From positions 1 to 55,814 of the forward strand of contig CAKUFG010000019.1 of NCBI GenBank assembly GCA_934647235.1: a stretch of DNA of 55,814 bases. Direction: 5' to 3'. Under the pieces are notes generated by a model. That model was given only the letters and a program-made list of their open reading frames with translations. It was not told the origin of the DNA and made no database searches. The translations under genes were made by a program, and so were the position numbers. This stretch comes from an uncultured Clostridia bacterium. GTDB lineage: Bacteria; Bacillota; Clostridia; Christensenellales; Aristaeellaceae. Positions 46,628 to 54,557 of this stretch are shown here, piece by piece (the stretch's first letter is position 1; the number at the start of each line of letters is the position of its first letter).

Positions 46628-48268
46628 TCAGGCGATATGGATAATCCTGCCGCCGGTGTATTCAAACAGCCTGTGCGAAATCGACAGCACGGTGCGGCTT
46701 GCGGAAGCGCGCTTGAAGGCCTCCAGCACCTTTTCCTCGGTGTCCGCATCCAGGTTGGCCGTGATTTCATCCAGCAGCAGAATGCGCGGGTTGGCGGCTA
46801 CAGCGCGGGCGATGGACAGCAGCTGCCATTGCCCCTGGGACAGCAGCGCCGGCGTGCAGGGGGTATCATAGCCCTGCGGGAAGGCGCGGATGGCTTCATC
46901 CAGCCCAACCAGGCGCGCGGCCTCCTGCACGGCCGCATCGGTAATCGATGCGTCAAACAGCGTGATCTGATCGCGGATGGTGCCCGGCACCATGCGGAAG
47001 GACTGCTCCACGCAGCCGTAGGTCCTGCGCCTGTCCGCGTCCGGAATTCTATATGCTTCGATGCCGTTTACCAGCACGCTGCCTGCGCGCGGGGCGTACA
47101 GACCCAGAATGAGCTTGAAAATGGTGCTTTTGCCTGCGCCCGTGCGCCCGGCCAGCGTGACCTGCTCGCCCTCGTTTACGGAGAAGGAAAGCTTGTTCAG
47201 CACGTTCTTTTCATCGCCGTAGCCAAAGGTTACATCGCGCAGCGCCACGCAGGGGCTGCCTGCCGTGCGCGTACCGGCATCGGACGCCGTGTACACGGTG
47301 CGCTCGGGCAGCGCCAGAAAATCATTGATGCGCCTGATGCCGGCCACGGCGGACTGCACGGTCTGGATTTCCATGCCGATGCTTTCAATGGGCGTGAAAA
47401 TCTGCCCGATGTAGTTGATGACGGCCACGGCCGTGCCTACGGACATGCCGAAAAAGCGCAGCACGGTAGGATTGCCCGAGGCGGACATGAGCATGACGGC
47501 GGCGACGGTTACGGCGTTGAGGATCAGAATGATGGGGGAATAAATCGCGTCGTAGAAGTTGGTCTTTTCAATGGCGGCGTAGCTCTCGTCGATATACTCG
47601 CCGTAGCGCTGCTTCATGTATTCTTCCTTGCCCAGCATGCGGATGGTCCGCAGGCAGCGGATGGTTTCAGGCACATGGCCGGAAACGCGGGCGACGGCCG
47701 CACGGTTGGCCAGCTGGGATTTGAGCATGCGCTTCTGTACCGTGCGCGTCAGCAGGAAAACCAGGGGCAGCACGGCCGCGAGCACAACGGCCAGGCCCGT
47801 GCTGCGCGACAGGATGATGGCCATGATGCTGATTACCCGGCATACGTCGGCAAACATGCTGATCACGCCCGAGGTAAACAGCGCTTCGACGGTATCCACA
47901 TCGCCCGTGAACCGGGATACGATCGCGCCGGGATCGGCGGCGGTAAGCTCGTCCGCGCTCATGGCGGTCAGCTTGCGCTCCAGCCTTGCGCGCATGGCGT
48001 GCGTAATCTTCTGGCCAAACACGGTCAGCAGGCCCTCGCGCGCCGATTCAAAAAGGCCGTCGCCGGCAATCGCCGCAAAGTATAAAAGGGTCAGGCCGAC
48101 GCTGACGCCCGCGCCGCCCGTCAGATCGTTGATGATGGCCTCCAGCACCAGCGGCGGCAGCAGGGAGATGACCACGGAGGCCGCTACCGACAGAATTACG
48201 CCCAGCGACAGCAGCCACTTCCGGCGGACCGTTTCAGCCACAACGCCCATCGCGCTATTCTTTTTCAT
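46628..48268 (-). CDS. ABC exporter subunit (canonical catalytic Glu), MarR-linked
   Basis: The 546-residue half-transporter has an exporter membrane domain (about 15-290) and an ATPase domain (about 325-545) with GRTGAGKST, a noncanonical signature LSQGQWQ and ILLLDEITANLD including the catalytic Glu. Its partner encoded just upstream has Asp at that place, so the two form an asymmetric heterodimer. The start overlaps the partner gene by 14 bases, with AAGGAGG nine bases before it. Substrate is unknown; MarR control suggests a toxic compound. Confidence 0.9.
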   Translation of the reverse strand: MKKNSAMGVVAETVRRKWLLSLGVILSVAASVVISLLPPLVLEAIINDLTGGAGVSVGLTLLYFAAIAGDGLFESAREGLLTVFGQKITHAMRARLERKLTAMSADELTAADPGAIVSRFTGDVDTVEALFTSGVISMFADVCRVISIMAIILSRSTGLAVVLAAVLPLVFLLTRTVQKRMLKSQLANRAAVARVSGHVPETIRCLRTIRMLGKEEYMKQRYGEYIDESYAAIEKTNFYDAIYSPIILILNAVTVAAVMLMSASGNPTVLRFFGMSVGTAVAVINYIGQIFTPIESIGMEIQTVQSAVAGIRRINDFLALPERTVYTASDAGTRTAGSPCVALRDVTFGYGDEKNVLNKLSFSVNEGEQVTLAGRTGAGKSTIFKLILGLYAPRAGSVLVNGIEAYRIPDADRRRTYGCVEQSFRMVPGTIRDQITLFDASITDAAVQEAARLVGLDEAIRAFPQGYDTPCTPALLSQGQWQLLSIARAVAANPRILLLDEITANLDADTEEKVLEAFKRASASRTVLSISHRLFEYTGGRIIHIA

Positions 48269-49997
48269 TTTCGCCGCCCTCCTTCTGCAGGTTGTAAAGC
48301 TCGCGGTACTGCGCCACGCTGCGCAGCAGCTCCTCGTGCGTGCCGCTGACGATATGGCCGCCGTCCATCCACAGGACGCGGTCGGTCCGGGGGAACATGT
48401 AAAGCCTGTGCGAAATCAGGATCACGACGCAATCGGCGCATTCCCGCTTCAGGCTTTCAAAGACCTCTTCCTCCGTGCGGCGGTCCAGGGCAGAAAAGGG
48501 GTCGTCCAGGATCATCACGGGGCGCTTGTGATAAAGCGTGCGCGCCAGCGCCAGACGCTGGGCCTGGCCGCCGGAGAGCCGCGTGCCGCCGCTGCCTACA
48601 CAGGTAGCCTTGCCCTCGGGCATTCCGGCGATTTCGCCGTCCAGGCGAACGTCGCGCAGGCAGGCGTCCGTGGGCGCGCCGCCGCCCAGGGCCACGTTGT
48701 TTTCAATGCTGTCGCTTTGCAGCTCGGGATCATGGCCCAGATACCCGATGCTGCCGCAGCGCTCCGCGCGGGACATGGCGGACAGCTCCTTGCCGCCGAT
48801 GCGGATGGAGCCGCCGTAGGGGGATTCGCACAGAAACGCCTTGCCCAGCGTGGACTTGCCGCACGCGACGGGGCCGGTTACGCCGATGATCTGCCCAGGC
48901 TGCGCATCCAGGTTAAGACCGGAGAAAATCTGCTTTCCGTCCGGATAAGCGAAGGAAAGATTGCGGATTTCCACCTTGGCCGGGGGCAGAGCGGCGACGG
49001 CGGCGTGCGTGCCGGGCTCCTTCATCAGGGGCTTGATGCGTCCCCAGGATACCTCCGCCTTATGGACGGAGTTGAACAGCTTGGCCGCCTTGGAGGATTT
49101 GACCGACAGCTTGGTATAGCAGGAAAGGAAGGTGGTAAACGCCGCGATATCCCAGGCGTTTACGGCGCGGCCCATGTTCTTTGCGCCGAAATACACAATC
49201 AGCATCACGCTGATCATGCAGATGATGCGGTAAAGCGGCGGCATGGCGGATACCCAGATGTTGGCCCGCACGGCTTTGGATTCGTAATCCGAAAGATGCG
49301 CGTCGTAGTCCTGGCCGCGCTGGGCCTCGCAGCCGAAGATACGGTAGGTGATCGCGTTGGAGACGCGGTCCAGCGTGGCGGTGTTCAGCCGCGCGGCGGA
49401 CTTTTTGAACTCGGAGCCCGTGCGCTGCACCAGAAACTTCATCTTTTCGGCGATGATGTAGGAGACGGGCGGGAACACCAGGCAGGCCAGCGCCAGCTTC
49501 CAATCATAATAGAGCAGCATGCCCACATATCCCAGCAGCGCGATGCCGGTATCGAACACCTCGGTGGTAAACTTGCGCATGCCCTCGGCGCAGTCGTCCA
49601 CATCGGAAATGGCCTTGGTCATGGCGTCGCCCGAGCCGTTCTTCACAAAGGCGGAGCGATCCAGATCGATCAGGTTGGCGTAGAGCACCTTTTTCATGCT
49701 GCGGTTGATGTTGTTGGCAAACCGGCGCACATAAAAGCGCTTTACATATCTTACGCCCTGCACGGCGCAGACCGTGGCGATATAGAACAACACCAGCGCC
49801 AGCATATCGGCGCTTTTTTTGGCGCCGCCCAGGATATCCATCAGGCATCCGGCCAGCTTGCCCTCAAACCACGGCATGGCCAGCAGGCCCACGTTGTACA
49901 GAAGCCCCGATATGGTGGTAATGAGCAGCGCCAGCCACTCCATGCGGAAATAGGATGCAATCCGGTCGGGGGCAAGCGGCTTGCGTTCAGCTTTCAT
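48255..49997 (-). CDS. ABC exporter subunit (degenerate ATP site), MarR-linked
   Basis: The 580-residue half-transporter has a membrane domain (about 15-310) and an ATPase domain (about 340-570) with GPVACGKST, LSGGQAQR and VMILDDPFSALD, where Asp replaces the catalytic Glu. It pairs with the next gene product. The start at 49997 has GGAG nine bases upstream; a Met three codons earlier sits directly against that site. It overlaps the marR gene by 11 bases. It is one of only two places here with a TAG codon in frame at a gene end, and the only intact gene that stops with TAG. Confidence 0.9.
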   Translation of the reverse strand: MKAERKPLAPDRIASYFRMEWLALLITTISGLLYNVGLLAMPWFEGKLAGCLMDILGGAKKSADMLALVLFYIATVCAVQGVRYVKRFYVRRFANNINRSMKKVLYANLIDLDRSAFVKNGSGDAMTKAISDVDDCAEGMRKFTTEVFDTGIALLGYVGMLLYYDWKLALACLVFPPVSYIIAEKMKFLVQRTGSEFKKSAARLNTATLDRVSNAITYRIFGCEAQRGQDYDAHLSDYESKAVRANIWVSAMPPLYRIICMISVMLIVYFGAKNMGRAVNAWDIAAFTTFLSCYTKLSVKSSKAAKLFNSVHKAEVSWGRIKPLMKEPGTHAAVAALPPAKVEIRNLSFAYPDGKQIFSGLNLDAQPGQIIGVTGPVACGKSTLGKAFLCESPYGGSIRIGGKELSAMSRAERCGSIGYLGHDPELQSDSIENNVALGGGAPTDACLRDVRLDGEIAGMPEGKATCVGSGGTRLSGGQAQRLALARTLYHKRPVMILDDPFSALDRRTEEEVFESLKRECADCVVILISHRLYMFPRTDRVLWMDGGHIVSGTHEELLRSVAQYRELYNLQKEGGENEKE

Positions 49998-50466
49998 TTT
50001 CGGCATCTCCGTTCTCTATGTGCGCTCTCACCTGCTCAAAGCCGGCGAGCCGCTCTGCCTTTGCGCGGCGGTAAAGCTTGTCCAGCGTGGCGCAGAAGGC
50101 GGCTTTTTCATCCGCATCCAGCGTATCCGTCAGCCAATCGTAAAAGGCGGCCTCGATATGCGCCTTGGAGTTTTTCAGTAGCTCCGCCTTTTCGGTGGCG
50201 TACAGCAGGCGGCTGCGCCCATCGGCAGGATTGGTTTCCCTGCGCAGATAGCCCTTGGCCTCCAGGCTGGCTGCGCGGCGGGCGGCCGCGCCCTTATCCA
50301 TGTGCAGCTGCTCGCACAGGTCGCTTTGCGTAACGCCGGGATTGTGCCGCACAAAGTGAATAAAATCAAATTCCGCGGTGCCGACGCCGTCCTCGCGCAT
50401 CATCTGCACGGTAAATTTGCTTACGTCCCTGGCAATTTTGGTGATCTGCCGTTCCGTTGCGTCCAA
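49987..50466 (-). CDS. MarR-family transcriptional regulator
   Basis: The 159-residue protein has the MarR winged helix-turn-helix (about 45-115, with VTQSDLCEQLHMDKGAAARR and a wing NPADGRSRLLYAT). It probably represses the operon of the two exporter genes, with ligand release. The start is TTG at 50466 because GGAGGTGA lies five bases upstream; a further TTG at 50496 lies inside the palindrome GTTGAT-N2-ATCAAC, the likely operator. Confidence 0.88.
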   Translation of the reverse strand: MDATERQITKIARDVSKFTVQMMREDGVGTAEFDFIHFVRHNPGVTQSDLCEQLHMDKGAAARRAASLEAKGYLRRETNPADGRSRLLYATEKAELLKNSKAHIEAAFYDWLTDTLDADEKAAFCATLDKLYRRAKAERLAGFEQVRAHIENGDAENES

Positions 50467-50483
50467 GAGTTTCACCTCCAATA

Positions 50484-50497
50484 GTTGATCTATCAAC
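50484..50497. promoter_or_regulatory. MarR operator candidate
   Basis: GTTGAT and ATCAAC, two bases apart, form a perfect inverted repeat just upstream of the marR start, where binding would repress the operon. Confidence 0.6.
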
Positions 50498-50567
50498 CAA
50501 ATGGATGATACTACAACTAATTGCGCCTGTCAATCCCCAAATGCAAAAAACAGCGCCGCGTTTTCAG

Positions 50568-50598
50568 TTGACAAAAGGGCGCTTTTCGGTCATATTAT
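50568..50598 (+). promoter_or_regulatory. promoter of the phosphatase gene
   Basis: TTGACA (50568-50573) is followed by CATATTAT (50591-50598). The -10 is CATATT at 17 bases or TATTAT at 19. Confidence 0.5.
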
Positions 50599-50651
50599 TC
50601 TGGAAAACGGAAAAACGCCGCCATCAAGGACGGCAGGGGGAGAAATATCCA

Positions 50652-51137
50652 ATGAGAAGCATTCTTTTTGTCTGCCATGGCAACATCTGCCGCAGCCCGA
50701 TGGCGGAATTTATAATGAAGGATCTGGTACGCAGGGCCGGGCTGACAGGGCAGCTTCAGATTGCGTCTGCGGCGACCAGCCGGGAGGAGCTGGGCAACCC
50801 TGTATATCCGCCGGCCCGGCGCAAGCTGGCCGAGCATGGGATCTCCTGCGAGGGTCACGCGGCGCGGCAGCTTACCGCGCGCGATTACGAGCGCTATGAT
50901 CGCCTGATCGGCATGGACCGGGCCAATCTGCGCAATATGCAGCGCATCTGCGGCGGCGATCCGGAGGGCAAGCTGTCGCTGCTGATGGACTATGCCGGGC
51001 GCGCCGGCGAGGTGGCCGACCCCTGGTATACGGGGGATTTTGAGGCTGCCTGGCGCGATGTGCTGGCGGGCTGCCAGGGCCTGCTGCAGCGCGAGATGCA
51101 ATGGCTGGCAGATGCAGACCATAATAATGGAAAATGA
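50652..51137 (+). CDS. low-molecular-weight protein tyrosine phosphatase
   Basis: The 161-residue cytosolic enzyme has the P-loop CHGNICRS (Cys8 to Arg14) and a late DPWYTGDF with the general-acid Asp near 127, both diagnostic of the family. It removes phosphate from tyrosine residues (or from arginine in some Firmicutes, as with YwlE). GGGGGAG lies upstream of the ATG. It stands alone; no tyrosine kinase or capsule gene is adjacent. Confidence 0.92.
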   Translation: MRSILFVCHGNICRSPMAEFIMKDLVRRAGLTGQLQIASAATSREELGNPVYPPARRKLAEHGISCEGHAARQLTARDYERYDRLIGMDRANLRNMQRICGGDPEGKLSLLMDYAGRAGEVADPWYTGDFEAAWRDVLAGCQGLLQREMQWLADADHNNGK

Positions 51138-51250
51138 AGCGCCAAACGCGCATGCATTAATGGATAAAATGCAGAAAAACAAGATTTTTATGCACAAAAT
51201 CTCCTTTGCGGCGGTCAACAGTACAACAAAACCGCAAAGGAGAAATGGTT

Positions 51251-51739
51251 ATGAAAAAGGTACTGTCTCTTGTTCTCGCGCTCGTTTTGATGCTTGGCGG
51301 CAGCGTTTCCGCGCTGGCGGAAACCGCCCAGTCCATCCCTCCGCTCAGCCAGATTTCGCCCAACCCCAATTCCGCCACGTTTACCTGGCGTAAGGATGTA
51401 TCGACGCAGGATATTGAGAAGAAAGAGATTTGCTTTACGGAAATTGGGATTTCTAAAGTAAGTTCGACTGCGGTTTCAATTGTTCAGACCACGCAAACAA
51501 ACGCCAAAGCTGCTGTAATCAATGGATTTATGTTTGTGCAGCGCTGGAACAACAATAAATGGGAAGAATATGCTTCTCGTGAATTCTTTAAGGGGAATAC
51601 TACACTATGTGAAACAGCTTATACTGTCTCAGTAGAGAGCGGATACTATTATCGTTTGGCTGTAAGTCATATCGCGGTCTTTGCGGATGGGCAGAACTCT
51701 TCTTGCAATACTTATACATCTTCTGTGTACGTCAATTAA
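51251..51739 (+). CDS. small secreted protein, unknown function
   Basis: The 162-residue protein has a signal peptide (about 1-24, MKKVLSLVLALVLMLGGS). The mature domain is Ser/Thr-rich and beta-strand-like, with three Cys, and not recognised. AAAGGAG lies eight bases before the ATG at 51251. From about 51420 base composition falls sharply (22 of 60 bases are G or C in 51421-51480), unlike the GC-rich surroundings, and the drop continues into the convergent gene, with which its end overlaps by eight bases. Confidence 0.7.
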   Translation: MKKVLSLVLALVLMLGGSVSALAETAQSIPPLSQISPNPNSATFTWRKDVSTQDIEKKEICFTEIGISKVSSTAVSIVQTTQTNAKAAVINGFMFVQRWNNNKWEEYASREFFKGNTTLCETAYTVSVESGYYYRLAVSHIAVFADGQNSSCNTYTSSVYVN

Positions 51740-52505
51740 ATAATGCAAGGTTATGAAGCAAAGAGATGAAAGTCTCTATGTCAAGTGAGGTGCTGATTCT
51801 AATTGAGTAGTCGTCGAAGAAAAGATAAGCGTTTGCACCGTCTTCTGATTCGCAAACAAAGACGTCGCCTACGTCTAAAGAAATTGTGCGATAATTGGCT
51901 GCAGAAAAGGAAGCGAGTGTAGAATTGTTATCTTTCGCGTAAACTGTTATTGTAATGCTATTGCTATCATTATTATATATGGTATATAGCACTATTCTTC
52001 CATTAAGAATGACCTTAGCAAAGATACTATCCAGTTTTAGATCTTCGCTATCCGTTAGATAAAAAATTGGCAGGTTAACTTGCTGGGCGGCTTCCTCTAG
52101 AGTGGAAAAAGAAGTATATCCTGTAACTTCTTTTTTGTCAGGCTCAGTGCTCACCGGCTCCGGAAAGGTAATCCCCAGGTGCAGCTGATCGTTGATCCAG
52201 ATGACGGCGCGGCGGACGACGTTGTTGGCGCTGCTGACGGTGACGGGCGCAAGGGCGCTATATAAAAAGGATAGAACCATGAGGCATACTGCCGCTGCGG
52301 CGATGATCGCGGCGCGGCGCAGTACGCCTCTTTTTTTGCCGCTGCGCTGCGGTGCGCTTTGCTGCTGCGGCTGGGACTGCCGGGCCATATACTGCTGGAA
52401 CGCGCGCTGCTTGATTTCCTCAATATGCTCCGGCGTGGGGGTGTAGGGCGTATCGTCCATATGCCGGATCTGCTGCTCCAGCGATTTGCGGTTGTTAAGC
52501 TTCAT
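51732..52505 (-). CDS. putative anti-sigma factor with one membrane segment
   Basis: The 257-residue protein has a cytoplasmic N-terminus (about 1-60, Gln-rich), one transmembrane segment (about 64-85) and an extracytoplasmic domain (about 90-257) resembling the DUF4367-type region of sigma-linked membrane proteins. It overlaps the ECF sigma gene by 11 bases. The outer domain is encoded by strongly AT-rich DNA (17 of 60 bases G or C in 51961-52020), whereas the inner part has normal composition, so the sensing domain may have been exchanged. Function as anti-sigma factor is inferred from position and topology. Confidence 0.68.
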   Translation of the reverse strand: MKLNNRKSLEQQIRHMDDTPYTPTPEHIEEIKQRAFQQYMARQSQPQQQSAPQRSGKKRGVLRRAAIIAAAAVCLMVLSFLYSALAPVTVSSANNVVRRAVIWINDQLHLGITFPEPVSTEPDKKEVTGYTSFSTLEEAAQQVNLPIFYLTDSEDLKLDSIFAKVILNGRIVLYTIYNNDSNSITITVYAKDNNSTLASFSAANYRTISLDVGDVFVCESEDGANAYLFFDDYSIRISTSLDIETFISLLHNLALFN

Positions 52506-53046
52506 GACGACTCCTTTCCAGCTCGTGCTGCAGGGCCTTGAGCGTGCGCTTGTAGCGGGAGTGTACGGTGTAAAGGTTCATCCTCAGCAGCTTGCCGATT
52601 TGCTTGAAGCTGAGGTTATCGACAATGCGCATCAGCACAATTTCCTTGGCGGGGGAGGGCAGCTGGCTGACGGCCTGACGCACCTGCTGGCGGTTTTCCT
52701 GGGTGATATATTGGGCCTCCGCGCTGGCGGAGGAGGCGCTGCCGGGGCGCAGCGTGAGCTTTTCAAGGGCGGCGCGGCGAAGGGTGTTTTTCTGATAATA
52801 ATCCAGCGCTTCGTGGCGTACGATGGCGTACAGCCAGGCAAACAGCTTGTCCGGATTCTTGAGGCGATCCAGCTTTTCGGCGGCTATTACCAAGGATTCG
52901 GATACAACGTCGTCCGTATCGTCCTTGTTTTTCAGAATTTCATATGCAATTTGAAACAGCGTGTGCATTTGCCGCTGCGAGATCCGCGCCATCATCCATT
53001 CCCAGCGCGCTTCCGGCTTTTCAGGCACCCCGATATGCCCCAACAT
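52495..53046 (-). CDS. ECF-type RNA polymerase sigma factor
   Basis: The 183-residue protein has sigma region 2 (about 20-90, with NKDDTDDVVSESLVIAAEKL) and region 4 (about 120-175, with LPSPAKEIVLMRIVDNLSFK followed by a helix-turn-helix). It is coupled to the membrane protein encoded next. The start at 53046 has AGGACGG a few bases upstream; 16 further in-frame codons upstream lack a site. It differs clearly from the sigma factor at 7555, so two separate signalling units exist. Confidence 0.9.
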   Translation of the reverse strand: MLGHIGVPEKPEARWEWMMARISQRQMHTLFQIAYEILKNKDDTDDVVSESLVIAAEKLDRLKNPDKLFAWLYAIVRHEALDYYQKNTLRRAALEKLTLRPGSASSASAEAQYITQENRQQVRQAVSQLPSPAKEIVLMRIVDNLSFKQIGKLLRMNLYTVHSRYKRTLKALQHELERSRHEA

Positions 53047-53093
53047 AACATCCGTCCTTTTGTAAAAGAATAGCGTAAAAAGATAGCGGTGCA

Positions 53094-53102
53094 ATTATAG
53101 CA
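53094..53102 (-). promoter_or_regulatory. extended -10 promoter of the second sigma operon
   Basis: On the minus strand TGCTATAAT (53102-53094) is a perfect extended -10. No good -35 is seen 16-18 bases upstream. Confidence 0.5.
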
Positions 53103-53141
53103 TGCGCTTCCTTCTTTTTACTGCGGGTTCTGCTAAAAGCT

Positions 53142-53166
53142 CAAAAAGACCGCCCATAGGCGGCCT
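53142..53166 (-). terminator. terminator after the SASP genes
   Basis: On the minus strand AGGCCGCC (53166-53159) pairs with GGCGGTCT, loop TATG, followed by a T-run. Confidence 0.85.
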
Positions 53167-53192
53167 GTTGATATAAACGAAGGGGCGGGCAA

Positions 53193-53441
53193 TTACTTGC
53201 CGCTCATCTGGCGCTCCTGCTGCTCGATCATGCGCTTTACCATGTAGCCGCCGATGTAACCGGCCTGGCGGGAGGGCAGATCGCCGTTGTAGCCCTGCTT
53301 GAGGTTGATGCCCAGCTCGCTGGCGATTTCAAACTTCATGTTATCCAGCGCGGCGCGGGCTTCGGGTACGTTGGGGGTGTTGGTGTTGGTGCTGCCATTC
53401 TTCTGGCCCTGAGCGGGGTTCTGATTCTGCTGATTATACAT
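53193..53441 (-). CDS. alpha/beta-type small acid-soluble spore protein
   Basis: The 82-residue protein has the SASP core: a GPR-type cleavage region KFEIASELGINLKQGYNGDL, then RQAGYIGGYMVKRMIE. These proteins coat DNA in dormant spores and protect it from UV and heat; a germination protease cuts at the conserved Glu-Ile/Leu site. It has a 24-residue Asn/Gln/Thr-rich N-terminal tail longer than its paralogue. It shows that the organism forms endospores. It lies 38 bases after the second SASP gene. Confidence 0.95.
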   Translation of the reverse strand: MYNQQNQNPAQGQKNGSTNTNTPNVPEARAALDNMKFEIASELGINLKQGYNGDLPSRQAGYIGGYMVKRMIEQQERQMSGK

Positions 53442-53479
53442 TGCTTTCTCTCCTTGGGGGCGCGGCGCGCCCGATTTTT

Positions 53480-53689
53480 TTACTTGCCTGCCATCTGCTT
53501 TTCCGCCTGCTCGATCAGGCGGCGGACCATGTAGCCGCCAACGTAGCCGTTTTCGCGGCTGGTCAGGTCGCCGTTGTAGCCCTGCTTGAAGTTGATGCCC
53601 AGCTCGCGGGCGATTTCAAACTTCATGTTGTCCAGCGCAGCGCGCGCCTCGGGAACATTGACCTTCTGCTGAGAGGAATTCTGGTTCAT
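53480..53689 (-). CDS. alpha/beta-type small acid-soluble spore protein
   Basis: The 69-residue paralogue has the same core (KFEIARELGINFKQGYNGDL and RENGYVGGYMVRRLIE) and almost the same mid-sequence NVPEARAALDNM as its neighbour, so the pair arose by tandem duplication. GGAGGTGA lies about nine bases before the ATG. A forespore-type (sigma-G) promoter is expected upstream, but I could not identify one convincingly. Confidence 0.95.
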   Translation of the reverse strand: MNQNSSQQKVNVPEARAALDNMKFEIARELGINFKQGYNGDLTSRENGYVGGYMVRRLIEQAEKQMAGK

Positions 53690-53832
53690 TGCTGTTTCAC
53701 CTCCTCAACTGGTTTCACGGCTATTTTGACCATCTGCACGCAAAATACACTGGCAGTTTGTGCAAAAAGGCGAAAAGATCGGAAATGTTCGCAATTTATA
53801 GAAAATTAAAAGATTTTTAGCCTTTTGCCTCT

Positions 53833-53860
53833 TGCATTTTCCGAACATTTGTTGTAAAAT
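53833..53860 (+). promoter_or_regulatory. xpt promoter with PurBox-like sequence
   Basis: TTGCAT (53833-53838) and TAAAAT (53855-53860) are 16 bases apart. The spacer contains TTTTCCGAACATT, close to the PurR box of Bacillus (AWWWCCGAACWWT). A weaker inverted box, AATGTTCGCAATT, lies at 53784-53796. No purine riboswitch was seen. Confidence 0.5.
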
Positions 53861-53927
53861 GACCTCACAATTTGCGAAAAGGTTCGTGTTTTGCAGATTG
53901 CCAAGTTTTTCAATCCGGAGGCGCGGC

Positions 53928-54509
53928 ATGCGGGAGCTTCGTGAAACCATCCTTCGTCAGGGTCAGTGCGTGGGGGACAGCATCGTCAAGGTAGACATGT
54001 TTCTGAACCACCGGCTCGACACCCGCCTGATGTTTGCGATGGGCCGCGAGCTGGCCGGGTATTTCGGCAAGGACAAGCCGGATATCGTGCTCACGGTGGA
54101 AGCCAGCGGCATCGCCCTGGCGCTGGCCGCGGCGCATTTCCTGGATGACATTCCCGTGGTTTTCGCCAAGAAGAGCCCGGCCGCCAACCAGAGCGCCGAT
54201 ATGCTCACCGCCGTCGCCCATTCCTTTACCCATGGCAATGACAACGCCCTGCGCGTCGATCGCCGCTATCTGCCCGCCGGCAGCCGCGTGCTGGTGGTGG
54301 ACGACTTCCTGGCCGATGGCGAAGCCTCCCGCGCGCTGATCTCCATTGTGGAGCAGGCGGGCTGCACGCTGGTGGGCGTGGGCATCGCGGTGGAAAAGGG
54401 CTTCCAGCCCGGCGGCCGCAGGCTGCGCGAGGCGGGCGTCAATCTCAAGTCTTTAGCAATCGTCACCTCCATTCAGGATGGATGCATCCAGCTGGCGGAC
54501 GACGATTGA
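53928..54509 (+). CDS. xpt: xanthine phosphoribosyltransferase
   Basis: The 193-residue enzyme makes xanthosine monophosphate from xanthine and PRPP for purine salvage. Type I phosphoribosyltransferase features: VVDDFLADGEASRAL near residue 125 (the PRPP-binding loop) and TVEASGIALALAAAHFL near 56, both diagnostic of Xpt. MRELRETILRQG at the start also matches. GGAGG lies eight bases before the ATG at 53928. It is 48 bases before the BMP-family gene and probably cotranscribed with it. Confidence 0.94.
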   Translation: MRELRETILRQGQCVGDSIVKVDMFLNHRLDTRLMFAMGRELAGYFGKDKPDIVLTVEASGIALALAAAHFLDDIPVVFAKKSPAANQSADMLTAVAHSFTHGNDNALRVDRRYLPAGSRVLVVDDFLADGEASRALISIVEQAGCTLVGVGIAVEKGFQPGGRRLREAGVNLKSLAIVTSIQDGCIQLADDD

Positions 54510-54557
54510 TAAGGAAATAAACCTCATTCCCAATATTTTTACAGTGGAGGAAAACAC

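Noticed and set aside
53690..53927. Purine riboswitch before xpt
   Set aside because: The conserved purine aptamer sequences and three-way junction could not be found; only PurBox-like sequences are present.
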